DNA of 32,993 nt from Geofilum rhodophaeum (GTDB lineage Bacteria > Bacteroidota > Bacteroidia > Bacteroidales > Marinilabiliaceae). The position numbers and the translations under genes were made by a program. Of this stretch, positions 24,008-32,761 are shown piece after piece. The DNA lies in contig NZ_MWUJ01000021.1 of assembly GCF_002210225.1 (NCBI RefSeq), positions 1-32,993 of the forward strand, in the 5' to 3' direction. Within the stretch, counting starts at the first letter, position 1. Each line of letters begins with the position of its first letter. The notes below the pieces were generated by a model. The model did not search any database. It was given only the letters and a program-made list of their open reading frames with translations, and was not told the DNA's origin.

Positions 24008-27000
24008 ATGACTAAACGAATTTTTATAGCGGCATTGTTGTTTGCTGCCTTTGGCCAGGCGGCTTTGCAGGGTCAACAAAGTTTGGAAAAGGATCAGCCG
24101 GAGCGTTTGTATGAGGAGGGGATGCGGCAGTACGAGCGGGGCTATTATGGTCAGGCTCGTGCCTTGTTTAACCGGGTGCGGACGGAGGTGCCGGAGGGTT
24201 TGGGTGCTTTGCGCTCGGATGCGGCTTTTTATGAGGGGATGGCGGCTGCTGAACTGGAGAATGAGGATGCGGCTTTTTTGTTGGAGCGCTATCTGGAGGA
24301 GTATCCGCAGAGTGTGCATTTGTCGCACGCGCGTTTTCGTTTGGGGGAGCTGGATCAGGACCGCAACCGTTCGCGCCAGGCGTTGCGTTGGTTTGAGCGG
24401 GTAGAGCCGATGGAGCTGGACCGTGAGGTGCGCTTGCGCTACTACTATAAGGCGGGCTATGCTTATTTTATGGAGGACGACTATGCGACGGCTTCGCGTT
24501 TGCTGGCAAACGCGAAGGAGATTCCGGGTAAGTACTGGGCGCCTTCTAACTACTATTATGCGCACATTCAGTATGAGCAGGGGGAGCACAATGCGGCTTT
24601 GCGGACCTTTGAGCGTTTGAAGGATGAGCGGGGTTTTAAGGATGTGGTGCCTTACTACATTGCGCAGATTTATTACATGCAGGAGGATTACGATACGGCG
24701 ATTGAGTACGGTACGCCGCTGATGGCGGAGGCCAAGGGGGTGATGCGTACCGATTTGGCGCGGGTGCTGGGCGATTCGTATTTTGCTAAGGAGGCGTATT
24801 CGCGGGCCATACCTTATTTGTCGATTGTGGTGAGGGAGACGGAGACGCCGCGGCGGGAGGATTATTACCACCTGGGTTTGTCGTACTACTTTGAGCAGGA
24901 TTATGCGCAGGCGGCGACTTATCTGGCGCAGGTGACTTCGCAGGAGGAGGATGAAATGACGCAGAATGCTTACTACCATTTGGGCGATTGTTACTTGAAG
25001 ACGGGCGATAAGAAGAATGCGCGGGTGGCCTTTGAGGCGGCCAATCGTTATGCTTTTGATATGGCGATTAAGGAGGATGCGATGTTCCATTTTATTAAGT
25101 TGAATTATGAGCTTTCGTTTTCGCCTTTTAATGAGATTGTGACTTTGTTTTTGCAGTTTGTGGAGGAGTTCCCCAACAGTAAGCATGTGGATGCGGCTTA
25201 CCGTTATATGGGTCAGGCTTTGCTGACTACGAAGAATTACCGTCAGGCTTTGGAGGCGATGGAGCGCATTACGCATAAAAATGCGGAGGTGTACCGGGCC
25301 ATGCAGCGGGTGGCTTATTTTCGGGGACTGGAGTTGTTTACGAATTTGCAGTTTACGGAGAGTATTGATTTGTTTGACTACAGTTTGAAGTACGGCACGT
25401 ACGATCGCGACATTAAGATGGGTGCTTTGTACTGGCGGGCGGAGGCTTTGTACCGTTTGAACGATTTTGCGCAGGCGGGCAACGGGTATGTGGAGTTTTT
25501 GCAGTCGCCGGGTTCGCGCAACATGCCGGAGTTTGCGAAGGCGCACTACAATTTGGGCTATGTGTATTTTAAGCAGACGCGTTACGCGGAGGCGCGCAGT
25601 TGGTTCGAGCGTTTTGTGAACAACAGCGGCAATGCGCCGGCGGCGATGCTGGGGGATGCTTACAACCGTTTGGGCGATACCTACTTTTTGGTGCGGGACT
25701 TTTCGAATGCGCAGCGTTGGTACGACCGGGGGGCGGCGAGCCCCGAAGGCTCGCCGGATTATGCGATTTTTCAGAAGGCTTTGGCGATGGGCATCGGTCA
25801 GGATCATCGGGGTAAAATCCGTCAGCTGGATGTGCTGATCAATCAGCATCCGACATCGCCTTATGTGGACGATGCGTATTACGAGATGGGCCGTTCTTAT
25901 GTGCATTTGAATTTGCTGGACGATGCCATCCGCAGTTACAAGACGGTGCGGGATCGTTTTCCGCGCAGCAGTTTTGCGCGTAAGGCGATGTTGCAGCTGG
26001 GTCTGGTGTATTATAATGCGGAGGATTACGACAATTCGATGGTGTATTACAAGCGGGTGGTGAATGAGTTTCCGGGTACGCAGGAGGCGGAGGATGCTTT
26101 GCTGGGCTTGCGTAATGTGTATATGGACCAGAACGATGCGGATGGTTTTATTCGCTATACCAACCAGATTGGTGGTTTTGCCCGCGTGGATGAGCGGGAG
26201 CGGGACAGTCTGACTTTTGTGTCGGCCGAGCGTTTGTACATGGGTGGCGATTGTGAGCGGGGACTGGTGCAGCTGGACAATTATTTGCGGGCTTATCCGC
26301 AGGGGCGTTTTGTGTTGAATGCGCATTTTTACCGGGCCGATTGTGCGTACCGGAAGGGGGATGTGGATGCGGCTTTGACTTCGTTTGAGTTTGTGACGGG
26401 TCGCGGTAAGAGTATGTTTTCGGAGGATGCGCTGAAGTATGCGGGTCAGATTCATTTTGATAAGGGCAATTTTGCACATGCCCTGGGTTATTTTGAGCGT
26501 TTGGAGGCGGAGGCCGATTTGGAGGAGAACCGTCAGGAGGCGGTGATTGGGCAGATGCGGGCGCTGGCGAAGATGGATAATCCGGCGGCTGCGGTGAATG
26601 CGGCGGCTAAGGTGATGGGTAACACGCGGATGGCGCCGGAGGTGGTGCGTGAGGCGCGTTACCTGAAGGCGGGTGCGCATTTGAAGTTGGCGCAGCGCGA
26701 GGAGGCTTTGAAGGAGTTTAGGGTGCTGGCTGAGAATACGAGCAGTATGGAGGGGGCCGAGGCGAAGTATCGGGTGGCGCAGCTGCTGTACGATGCGGGC
26801 GACAAGGCGGCTGCGGAGCAAACGATTTTTGAATTTGTAAATATGGGTACGCCCCACCAGTACTGGATGGCCCGGAGCTTTATTTTGCTGTCGGATGTGT
26901 ATGCCGATCGCAGGGAGTATTTCCAGGCGGTGCAGTATTTGGAGAGTCTGCTGGAAAACTACCAGGGTAAGGAAGAGGATGTGCTGAATACGGCACGTCG

Positions 27001-27358
27001 GAAGCTGGAGGAGTACCGTGGACGTGTGGAGCAGGCGGCACCTGCCGCTGCTCCTGCAGCACCGGCTTCCCCTTCTGCGCAGACCTTACCGAATGGACGG
27101 TCAGCGGGGGCAGCTCAGTTCTCGGTGGCAGCTCAGTTCTCGGTGGCAGCTCAGAGTGGTCCGATAGCGGGAGCAGCTCATCCTGCTCAGTTATCGGCAA
27201 CAGCTCCGACTGGTTTGGATTCGGTAACAGCTCAGTCATCGATAGCGGTCCCGGCTGGTCAGCCATCGGCAACAGCTCAGGCAGTTCAGTTTTCTGTGGC
27301 CATGTCGACTGGTTATCCATCGGTGGCGGTCCCGGCATCTTCTCCCACAGCGGTTTAA
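24008..27358 (+). CDS. Large exported tetratricopeptide-repeat protein
   Basis: A 1116-residue TPR protein. The ATG at 24008 gives a clean signal peptide (MTKRIFIAALLFAAFGQAALQGQ); an upstream in-frame extension has no export signal and is not favoured. TPR units run from about residue 30 to 1000, with repeated patterns such as YEEGMRQYERGYYGQARALFNRV, AHYNLGYVYFKQTRYAEARSWFERFV and YYEMGRSYVHLNLLDDAIRSYKTV. Fold and location suggest a periplasmic or outer-membrane-associated scaffold. The last ~108 residues are a low-complexity Ala/Pro/Ser/Gln tail built from degenerate AAQFSV-like units. A 601-residue outer-membrane barrel gene follows after 60 bp; this pairing is, to my knowledge, common in Bacteroidota, and joint function is likely. 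The exact role is not known. Confidence 0.88.
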   Translation: MTKRIFIAALLFAAFGQAALQGQQSLEKDQPERLYEEGMRQYERGYYGQARALFNRVRTEVPEGLGALRSDAAFYEGMAAAELENEDAAFLLERYLEEYPQSVHLSHARFRLGELDQDRNRSRQALRWFERVEPMELDREVRLRYYYKAGYAYFMEDDYATASRLLANAKEIPGKYWAPSNYYYAHIQYEQGEHNAALRTFERLKDERGFKDVVPYYIAQIYYMQEDYDTAIEYGTPLMAEAKGVMRTDLARVLGDSYFAKEAYSRAIPYLSIVVRETETPRREDYYHLGLSYYFEQDYAQAATYLAQVTSQEEDEMTQNAYYHLGDCYLKTGDKKNARVAFEAANRYAFDMAIKEDAMFHFIKLNYELSFSPFNEIVTLFLQFVEEFPNSKHVDAAYRYMGQALLTTKNYRQALEAMERITHKNAEVYRAMQRVAYFRGLELFTNLQFTESIDLFDYSLKYGTYDRDIKMGALYWRAEALYRLNDFAQAGNGYVEFLQSPGSRNMPEFAKAHYNLGYVYFKQTRYAEARSWFERFVNNSGNAPAAMLGDAYNRLGDTYFLVRDFSNAQRWYDRGAASPEGSPDYAIFQKALAMGIGQDHRGKIRQLDVLINQHPTSPYVDDAYYEMGRSYVHLNLLDDAIRSYKTVRDRFPRSSFARKAMLQLGLVYYNAEDYDNSMVYYKRVVNEFPGTQEAEDALLGLRNVYMDQNDADGFIRYTNQIGGFARVDERERDSLTFVSAERLYMGGDCERGLVQLDNYLRAYPQGRFVLNAHFYRADCAYRKGDVDAALTSFEFVTGRGKSMFSEDALKYAGQIHFDKGNFAHALGYFERLEAEADLEENRQEAVIGQMRALAKMDNPAAAVNAAAKVMGNTRMAPEVVREARYLKAGAHLKLAQREEALKEFRVLAENTSSMEGAEAKYRVAQLLYDAGDKAAAEQTIFEFVNMGTPHQYWMARSFILLSDVYADRREYFQAVQYLESLLENYQGKEEDVLNTARRKLEEYRGRVEQAAPAAAPAAPASPSAQTLPNGRSAGAAQFSVAAQFSVAAQSGPIAGAAHPAQLSATAPTGLDSVTAQSSIAVPAGQPSATAQAVQFSVAMSTGYPSVAVPASSPTAV
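27111..27146. repeat. 18-bp tandem repeat in the TPR gene tail
   Basis: The 18-base unit CAGCTCAGTTCTCGGTGG occurs twice in perfect tandem (27111-27128 and 27129-27146), followed by a partial third. Related but degenerate units with CAGCTCAG/CAGTT and TCGGT continue to about 27330. It encodes AAQFSV repeats. Slippage here would change the tail length in steps of six residues without a frameshift. Confidence 0.85.
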
Positions 27359-27418
27359 GCCCTTGGGAGCGCCTTGTTTGTGGCTTTAATTTTAGTTTGT
27401 AATTGCTAAGTTTAGGAT

Positions 27419-29224
27419 ATGAGAACTTTCAGGTTTTTGATGATATTTTTAGCCGGCAGTGTATTTGCCGGGGTGCTTCACGCCCAGGAGGCGCAGGTGG
27501 AGGAGATTCCGCAGGGGTCGATTAATCAGGATGTTCGGGTGGTGCGGGAGTACAACCCTACGGTGTCGGATGCTTTTAAAATTAATGAGATGCCTGAGCA
27601 GGACGATGCCGGGGTGCCTGTGCCGGATTTTTCGTACCAGCTGAGTGGTCGTGCCCTGGTGGGGGCGCCGGAAGTGGTGCCTTTGATTCCTGCCAAAATG
27701 GCCAGGGAGCCGCGTGCGGAGCTGATGAATTCCTTTGCTGAGGGCTGGCTGGGCAATTACAATCTGGTGGGGGGCCGCTTGCTGTATAATATTGTGCAGA
27801 ATGAGAGCTATGCTTTGGCCTTGCGGGCGGGACATGAGTCGTCGCTCGGCGATATTGAGGTGGACGACAGCGATGAGGATGCGGACTACCACCACACGAC
27901 GGCGGGGCTGTATATGCGTCACTTTTTTAAGCGCAACAAGACTTTGCGTCTGGATATGGATTTCAGCAATTTTGCTTACCGCTATTACGGGTCTTCGAAG
28001 TTGGATGCCACAACGCCTTATGTGCCTACTTATCCGGGTTTGGTGCTACCAGCGCCCGGGACGGTTTATGGTGCGGAGTTGCTGCCCGACCCGAAGCAGC
28101 ACCAGACGGCTTTTGACTTGTCGCTGGGCTTTGGCAATCAGATACTGGACGGCAAGGGTACGCGCTACGATTTGATGATGGGCTACGGTACTTTTGGTAA
28201 TGCTACGGGGGTGAAGGAGAATGCCTTTAATTACCGGGGCGATTTTGATTTTGTGATGGGTGAGGTGGGTGTTCGGCTGGAAACGGCGATGCAGCACGCC
28301 AGTACCAATGTGCCTTCGGGTGACTTGCCTTATTTGTACGATTTTGCGAAGCGTCAGCAAACACTGGTGCAGGTGAACCCGGCTTTTGTGAAGCGGGGGA
28401 AGAAGGCGGGACTGAAGATGGGATTGCGTCTGGCGGCTGAGTTTGATGAGCTGGAGGACAATGTATATGTGTCGCCCGATGTTTCGGCTGACTTGCTGGT
28501 GGCCGAGGGGGTGTTGTTTATAGAAGGGGGCATTACGGGTGAGATTATGCCTTCGACTTATCGCGGCATTATGGAGGAGAATCCCTATGTGTCGCCCGAT
28601 TTGGATGTGAAGACGGCCTTTCACGGGGTGCGCTTTTTTGCGGGGGTAACGGGTAATTTTACACAGGAGACTTCTTTTACGGCTCGGGTGGCTTACAATG
28701 TTTTTCACGACGAGCACTTTTTTGTGAACCGCAGCTTCCAGCTTTTTGGGGAGACTTCGGGCTACGACCGGGTGCACAACAATATGTTTGAGGTCTTGTA
28801 CGATGATGGTCGTATGCTGGAGGTGTCTGGGGAGTTTAAGCTGCGCTTTTCGCAGCAGATGGATATGTTGCTGAAGGGGACTTACTACGGCTGGGACCTC
28901 GACTCGCTGGAGCATGCTTACCATAAGCCGGATATGAAGGTGGGCTTTAGAATGAATTACCGCTACGATGAGGCTTTGTCGTTTTTTGCCGGCATAAACT
29001 TGCTGGGCTCACGTATGGCCAAGGTGCCGGGTCTCGAGAACGGAGAGGATGCGCTGGCGCTGAAGGCGGTGTACGACTTTAACCTGGGGGCGCAGTATCA
29101 ACTGAACAGTCGCTGGAACTTCTTTGGGGAGCTGAACAATGTGATTGCGTCTCGTTACAACAGGTGGTACGGTTACCCGTCTTTCGGGATAAACGGTCGT
29201 GTTGGGGTGGGGTATTCGTTTTAG
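27419..29224 (+). CDS. Outer-membrane beta-barrel protein (TonB-receptor-like)
   Basis: A 601-residue exported protein. Residues 1-22 are a signal peptide (MRTFRFLMIFLAG ... HA/Q). The segment VVREYNPTVSDAFKINEMPE (41-60) is an N-terminal stretch conserved in the Bacteroidota barrel proteins that accompany TPR proteins. From about residue 115 the sequence alternates aromatic/hydrophobic residues with short turns, typical of amphipathic barrel strands, and it ends ...GRVGVGYSF with the C-terminal Phe expected for assembly by the BAM machinery. No plug domain or TonB box is evident, so it resembles a TonB-receptor barrel without the plug. It lies 60 bp after the TPR gene, probably in one operon. 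Substrate unknown. Confidence 0.82.
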   Translation: MRTFRFLMIFLAGSVFAGVLHAQEAQVEEIPQGSINQDVRVVREYNPTVSDAFKINEMPEQDDAGVPVPDFSYQLSGRALVGAPEVVPLIPAKMAREPRAELMNSFAEGWLGNYNLVGGRLLYNIVQNESYALALRAGHESSLGDIEVDDSDEDADYHHTTAGLYMRHFFKRNKTLRLDMDFSNFAYRYYGSSKLDATTPYVPTYPGLVLPAPGTVYGAELLPDPKQHQTAFDLSLGFGNQILDGKGTRYDLMMGYGTFGNATGVKENAFNYRGDFDFVMGEVGVRLETAMQHASTNVPSGDLPYLYDFAKRQQTLVQVNPAFVKRGKKAGLKMGLRLAAEFDELEDNVYVSPDVSADLLVAEGVLFIEGGITGEIMPSTYRGIMEENPYVSPDLDVKTAFHGVRFFAGVTGNFTQETSFTARVAYNVFHDEHFFVNRSFQLFGETSGYDRVHNNMFEVLYDDGRMLEVSGEFKLRFSQQMDMLLKGTYYGWDLDSLEHAYHKPDMKVGFRMNYRYDEALSFFAGINLLGSRMAKVPGLENGEDALALKAVYDFNLGAQYQLNSRWNFFGELNNVIASRYNRWYGYPSFGINGRVGVGYSF

Positions 29225-29237
29225 GGCCTGTGGCCCT
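29223..29237. terminator. Hairpin at the stop codon of the barrel gene
   Basis: AGGGCC-tgt-GGCCCT is a perfect 6-bp stem that overlaps the stop codon region. No T-run follows, so it may be part of the adjacent palindromic repeat field rather than a true terminator. Confidence 0.4.
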
Positions 29238-29262
29238 TGCGGCCATCGCATGGGGCGGGGCG

Positions 29263-29702
29263 TACGCACGTCCCAGGGTTGAAACCCTGGGTTATTATTG
29301 GGAATAAGTGGTCAGGCGTCGGGGCCGCCTGTTTATGTAAGTGGACTGAAGTCCACGAGGCGACTTGGTCGCCTTTTTTGTTGCTACACACGGGCTTACG
29401 CACGTCCCAGGGTTGAAACCCTGGGTTATTATTGGGAATAAGTGGTCAGGCGGCGGGGCCGCCTGCTTTTGTAAGTGGACTGAAGTCCGCAAGGCGACTT
29501 GGTCGCCTTTTTTGTTGCTGTACATGGGCTTACGCTCGTCCCAGGGTTGAAACCCTGGGTTATTATTGGGAGGGATAGGTCAGCCCTATGGGCTGTTCTT
29601 GAAAGTGGACTGAAGTCCACGCGGCGGCTGTGCCGCCTTTATGATGGAGGAAGTGGTCAGGCGGCGGAGCCGCCTGTTCTGGAAAGTGGACTGAAGTCCA
29701 CG
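29263..29702. repeat. Array of hairpin-rich intergenic repeats, 134-bp unit
   Basis: Units begin at 29263, 29397 and 29531, exactly 134 bp apart. The first two differ at only 8 positions. Each unit holds four consecutive palindromes: CCCAGGGTTGAAACCCTGGG (29272, 29406, 29540); a GC-rich hairpin of the type CAGGCGGC-gga-GCCGCCTG; GTGGACTGAAGTCCAC; and AGGCGAC-ttg-GTCGCCT. The third unit has swapped hairpin 2 for CAGCCC-tat-GGGCTG and hairpin 4 for GGCGGC-tgt-GCCGCC. A fourth, partial unit (29641-29702) keeps only hairpins 2 and 3. The array fills the gap between the barrel gene and the 3' end of mltG. The layout resembles REP/REPIN-type extragenic palindromes, but no transposase is present in the window. 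Short open frames in it are not genes. Confidence 0.93.
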
Positions 29703-29739
29703 ACCTCAGACTGAAGTCTTCGGTCCCAGCCTGGCTGCT

Positions 29740-30807
29740 CTATCGGTAGATGCGTTGGCGGTTGAGGGCCTGGCGGTAGCGGGCGGCGTTGTTGTTGTGC
29801 TGCCGCAGGGTGCGGGCAAAGGCGTGGTAGCCGGAGAAGTCGTCTTTGGCGCACATGTAAAGGTATTGGTGCTTTTCGTGTTGGAGCACGGCGTTGATGC
29901 CGCTGATGGAGGGCATACGGATGGGGCCGGGGGGGAGTCCGGCATGCAGGTAGGTGTTGTAGGGAGATTCGGTCTGGAGGTCTTTGGTGAGGATGCGGTT
30001 GACGGTGAAGTCGCCGATGGCAAATTTGATGGTGGGATCGGCCTGCAGGCGCATGCCGCGGTCGAGACGGTTGAGGTAAAGCCCCGCTACACGGGGCTTT
30101 TCGTCCTCGCGGATGGTTTCTTCATCTACTATGGAGGCGAGTGTGGCGATTTGCAGGGGGGTTAGGCGGAGCGCGTCGGCCTGGGCGAGGCGTTCTTCGT
30201 TCCAAAATTTTAGGTATTCGCTGTGCATCCTTTCGATGAAGGTTTCGGGACTGGTGGTCCAGAACATTTGGTAGGTATTGGGGAGGATGATGCCCAATAT
30301 GGTGTGGGGGGCTGCGTCGTATTGGGACAGGAGGTCGGGGTCGGTGAGGGCTTGCAGGAAGGCGAGGGAGTCGGGTTCGAGGCGTTTGGCGAGTTGACCG
30401 GCCAGCTCGTTGTGGGTGCGTATGTTGTTGAATGTTACGTTGATGGGGCTTTGGAGACCGGCGCGCAGGAGGTTGACGACTTCGTTGTTGCTCATGCCGT
30501 TTTTGAGGAGGTAACGGCCGCCACGGGGGCGGTTGTGGTAGCCTTTGCGACGGGCTACCCAGGCGAAGTCTTTGAGGTTATCGATGGCGCCGCTGTGCTT
30601 GAGGAGGGCCATGACTTCTTCGAATTCGGGGTTGCTAGGGATGTAGAGTTCGACTTGCTGGCCTTGGGGGGCTTGTACGCTGGGGGCAAAGATGCGGTTG
30701 TAATAGCGGAGGGCCAGGAGTAGGGCTACTGCCAGTAGGGCGGTGACGATGAGTAGGGCGATGATGGCTTTTTTGTTGATGCCTTTATTTGGTTTTTTGA
30801 TGGCCAT
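29740..30807 (-). CDS. mltG: Endolytic transglycosylase MltG
   Basis: A 355-residue MltG/YceG protein, an inner-membrane lytic transglycosylase that cuts nascent glycan strands and so limits their length. One transmembrane segment (~14-34) follows a basic N-terminus. A LysM-like part (~50-120) precedes the YceG catalytic domain. Visible family motifs are ILPNTYQMFW (174-183), ASIVDEETIR (224-233), VAGLYLNRLDRGMRLQADPT (240-259) and SPYNTYLHAGLPPGPI (281-296). The first acidic position after SIV is Asp228, where many homologues have Glu; E229 and E230 follow. Its 3' end faces the hairpin-repeat array and its 5' end is divergent to the SPOR lipoprotein gene, another peptidoglycan-related protein. 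Confidence 0.95.
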   Translation of the reverse strand: MAIKKPNKGINKKAIIALLIVTALLAVALLLALRYYNRIFAPSVQAPQGQQVELYIPSNPEFEEVMALLKHSGAIDNLKDFAWVARRKGYHNRPRGGRYLLKNGMSNNEVVNLLRAGLQSPINVTFNNIRTHNELAGQLAKRLEPDSLAFLQALTDPDLLSQYDAAPHTILGIILPNTYQMFWTTSPETFIERMHSEYLKFWNEERLAQADALRLTPLQIATLASIVDEETIREDEKPRVAGLYLNRLDRGMRLQADPTIKFAIGDFTVNRILTKDLQTESPYNTYLHAGLPPGPIRMPSISGINAVLQHEKHQYLYMCAKDDFSGYHAFARTLRQHNNNAARYRQALNRQRIYR

Positions 30808-30959
30808 AGTGCTTGGTTTTGATTTTGTGGGTACAAAGAAAGTGATTTTTTTTTGCAGCTGTTTGTTTTTTTGTTGTCTGCTGATGGAAGGGGGTTGGTG
30901 CCAGGTTGTTGGATGTGTGTGCTGGTGGCTTGTGGTGCGAATTTTGTAGTGGGGCGGTG

Positions 30960-30990
30960 TTGAATAATACCCGGTGTTGGGTTATCTTTG
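30960..30990 (+). promoter_or_regulatory. Bacteroidota-type promoter for the SPOR lipoprotein gene
   Basis: TTG at 30960-30962 and TATCTTTG at 30983-30990 are separated by 20 bp, matching the -33 TTG / -7 TAnnTTTG consensus with normal spacing. The predicted start of transcription would lie only about 10 bases before the ATG at 31007. Confidence 0.55.
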
Positions 30991-31006
30991 GACAAAATTT
31001 GATGTT

Positions 31007-31489
31007 ATGAACGGAAAACTTGTTTTGGTATTGGGTGCTGCTGCTTTGGTGTTGTCGTCGTGTGCGAGTCTGCGCAAGGGCAGCAGTCGGTTTGACAGCA
31101 GTGATTCGCTTTATGTTAAGGAAGAGCCTGCCAAGGTGGAGGTTCGGGAGTCGATGAATGTTAATCAGGTGGCGGATGCAAGGCCTGAGCCTGCTCCTGA
31201 ACCGGCTATTGTGGTGCGGGAAGAACGGGTTACGCCGGTTGAGCATACGGGTCCCTCGTACCGGTATTACATTATTATTGGCTCTTTTCAGGTGCTGGAC
31301 AATGCGCGGCGCTTTAGAACGCAGCTGACGGAGGAGGGCTTTACGCCGATGATGCTGGAGAGTGAGCACGGCTTTTTCAGGGTGTCGGTGGCTTCGTACA
31401 ACGATGAGTTGGAGGCGCGTGCCCGTTTGGCGGAGATTCGTCGTAACTATACCCAGTACAGTGATGTGTGGCTGTTGATAAGTATGTAG
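31007..31489 (+). CDS. SPOR-domain lipoprotein
   Basis: A 160-residue lipoprotein. The ATG at 31007 gives a good lipoprotein signal (MNGKLVLVLGAAALVLSSC, lipobox LSSC with Cys19); the open frame upstream of it is not used. After a Glu/Pro-rich linker (~25-75), residues ~83-158 form a SPOR domain: YRYYIIIGSFQVLDNARRF, then a GFTPMML strand, then FFRVSVASYNDELEARARLAEIR. SPOR domains bind glycan strands stripped of stem peptides, at division sites and elsewhere. The gene is divergent from mltG, which fits a shared role in wall metabolism. Confidence 0.92.
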   Translation: MNGKLVLVLGAAALVLSSCASLRKGSSRFDSSDSLYVKEEPAKVEVRESMNVNQVADARPEPAPEPAIVVREERVTPVEHTGPSYRYYIIIGSFQVLDNARRFRTQLTEEGFTPMMLESEHGFFRVSVASYNDELEARARLAEIRRNYTQYSDVWLLISM

Positions 31490-31552
31490 GGGCCACTGGT
31501 GTAGAATTGTATTTGTTTTTTTATAAAGAATTTCTTGTATAAAGTTTTGAGC

Positions 31553-32740
31553 ATGTTTGTACCTGTTAATTTATCGGAGAGGGTTTTTTATGTGGGGGTG
31601 AACGACCGCCGCACGCATTTGTTTGAGAATTTGTGGCCGCTGGAGCGTGGCGTGGCTTACAATTCGTATGTGATTAAGGATGAAAAAGTGGCTTTGATCG
31701 ACTCGGTGGAGATTGGTCAGGTGGATAAGTTTTTAAAGAAGGTGCGGGCTGTGATTGGCGACCGTCCGGTGGATTATCTGGTGATTAACCACATGGAGCC
31801 GGACCACGCGGGTGCTGTGCAGATTTTGACGGAGCTTTATCCGGATATGAAGCTGGTGGGCAATAAGAAGACGATTCCGATGGTGGAGGGCTTCTTTGGC
31901 ATTAAGGATAAGTTTGTGGAGGTGGCTGAAGGGGACGTTCTGGAACTGGGGGCTACTTCTTTGCAGTTTTTTATGGTGCCGATGGTGCACTGGCCGGAAA
32001 CGATGGTGAGTTACATGAAGGAGGACAAGATTTTGTTCTCGGGCGATGCTTTTGGCAGTTTTGGTACGCTGGACGGGGGCATTTTTGACGATGAGGTGGA
32101 TTTTGATTCGTTTAAGGAGGAGATGCGTCGTTACTACTCGAACATTGTGGGTAAGTATGGCAGTCCGGTACAGAAGGCGCTGGCTAAGCTGGAGGGGCTC
32201 GACATTGCCATGATTGGGGCTACGCACGGTCCGGTTTTGCGCTCGCACATTCCTGAAATGATTGCGATGTACGATGCTTGGAGCAAGTATGAAGCGGAAC
32301 CCGGTGTGGTTGTGGCCTATGCTTCGATGTACGGGCACACGGAGGAGATGGCCGAAGTGGTGGCCCGTGAGATGGCTGTAAATGGCGTGAAGCACATTAA
32401 GATGTACGATGTTTCTAAAACGCATGCTTCGTACATCATCTCGGATATTTTTAAGTACAAGGGCGTTGTTTTTGGTAGTCCCACCTACAGCAATGAGTTG
32501 CATCCGAATATGGAGGCGCTGGTGAATAAGTTGGAGCACATGGGGGTGAGCAATCACTTGCTGGGTGTTTTCGGCAGTTTCTCGTGGGCGGGGGCTGCGG
32601 TGAAGCGCTTGACGTCTTTTGCTGAAAAGGTGAAGTGGGAGTTGGTGGCCGACCCGGTGGAGCAGAAGTTTGCTTTGGGGGATAAGTTTGAAGCTTGTCG
32701 TGCGATTGGTCGCGCGATGGCGGAGAAGGTGCTGAAGTAA
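31553..32740 (+). CDS. A-type flavodiiron protein (oxygen/NO reductase)
   Basis: A 395-residue A-type flavoprotein (FprA/ROO family), a cytoplasmic enzyme that reduces O2 to water or NO to N2O and protects anaerobes and microaerophiles. I start at the ATG at 31553 (MFVPVNLSERVFYVG); an upstream in-frame TTG at 31535 is unlikely. The N-terminal metallo-beta-lactamase-like domain keeps the di-iron ligands: H80-M-E82-P-D84-H85, H146 (MVHWPET), D165 (SGDAFG) and H225 (ATHGP). The C-terminal flavodoxin domain starts near 252 with the FMN loop SMYGHTEEMA and later GSPTYSNELHPNMEAL. Length is standard and no rubredoxin domain is fused. It fits an anaerobic or facultative host. It is monocistronic, between the SPOR gene and a hairpin-repeat block. 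Confidence 0.95.
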   Translation: MFVPVNLSERVFYVGVNDRRTHLFENLWPLERGVAYNSYVIKDEKVALIDSVEIGQVDKFLKKVRAVIGDRPVDYLVINHMEPDHAGAVQILTELYPDMKLVGNKKTIPMVEGFFGIKDKFVEVAEGDVLELGATSLQFFMVPMVHWPETMVSYMKEDKILFSGDAFGSFGTLDGGIFDDEVDFDSFKEEMRRYYSNIVGKYGSPVQKALAKLEGLDIAMIGATHGPVLRSHIPEMIAMYDAWSKYEAEPGVVVAYASMYGHTEEMAEVVAREMAVNGVKHIKMYDVSKTHASYIISDIFKYKGVVFGSPTYSNELHPNMEALVNKLEHMGVSNHLLGVFGSFSWAGAAVKRLTSFAEKVKWELVADPVEQKFALGDKFEACRAIGRAMAEKVLK

Positions 32741-32761
32741 GGATAGAGGGTCGGCCCAAAT

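Noticed and set aside
23975-26857. A 960-codon open frame on the minus strand opposite the large TPR gene
   Set aside because: It is a by-product of the GC-skewed, repetitive codon use of the TPR gene. Its translation is rich in Arg, His, Leu and Ile with no domain, while the plus strand has a signal peptide and clear TPR repeats.
28046-28924. A 292-codon minus-strand frame opposite the barrel gene
   Set aside because: Its translation is His/Arg/Leu-rich without domain features, and the plus strand has a consistent exported barrel protein.
29263-29702. CRISPR array
   Set aside because: Units are directly adjacent 134-bp copies with no unique spacers, and no cas genes are nearby.
29221-29714. 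Short frames within the hairpin array with repeated peptide sequences
   Set aside because: Their similarity comes from the DNA repeat itself. They include palindrome sequence in all frames and have no independent coding evidence.
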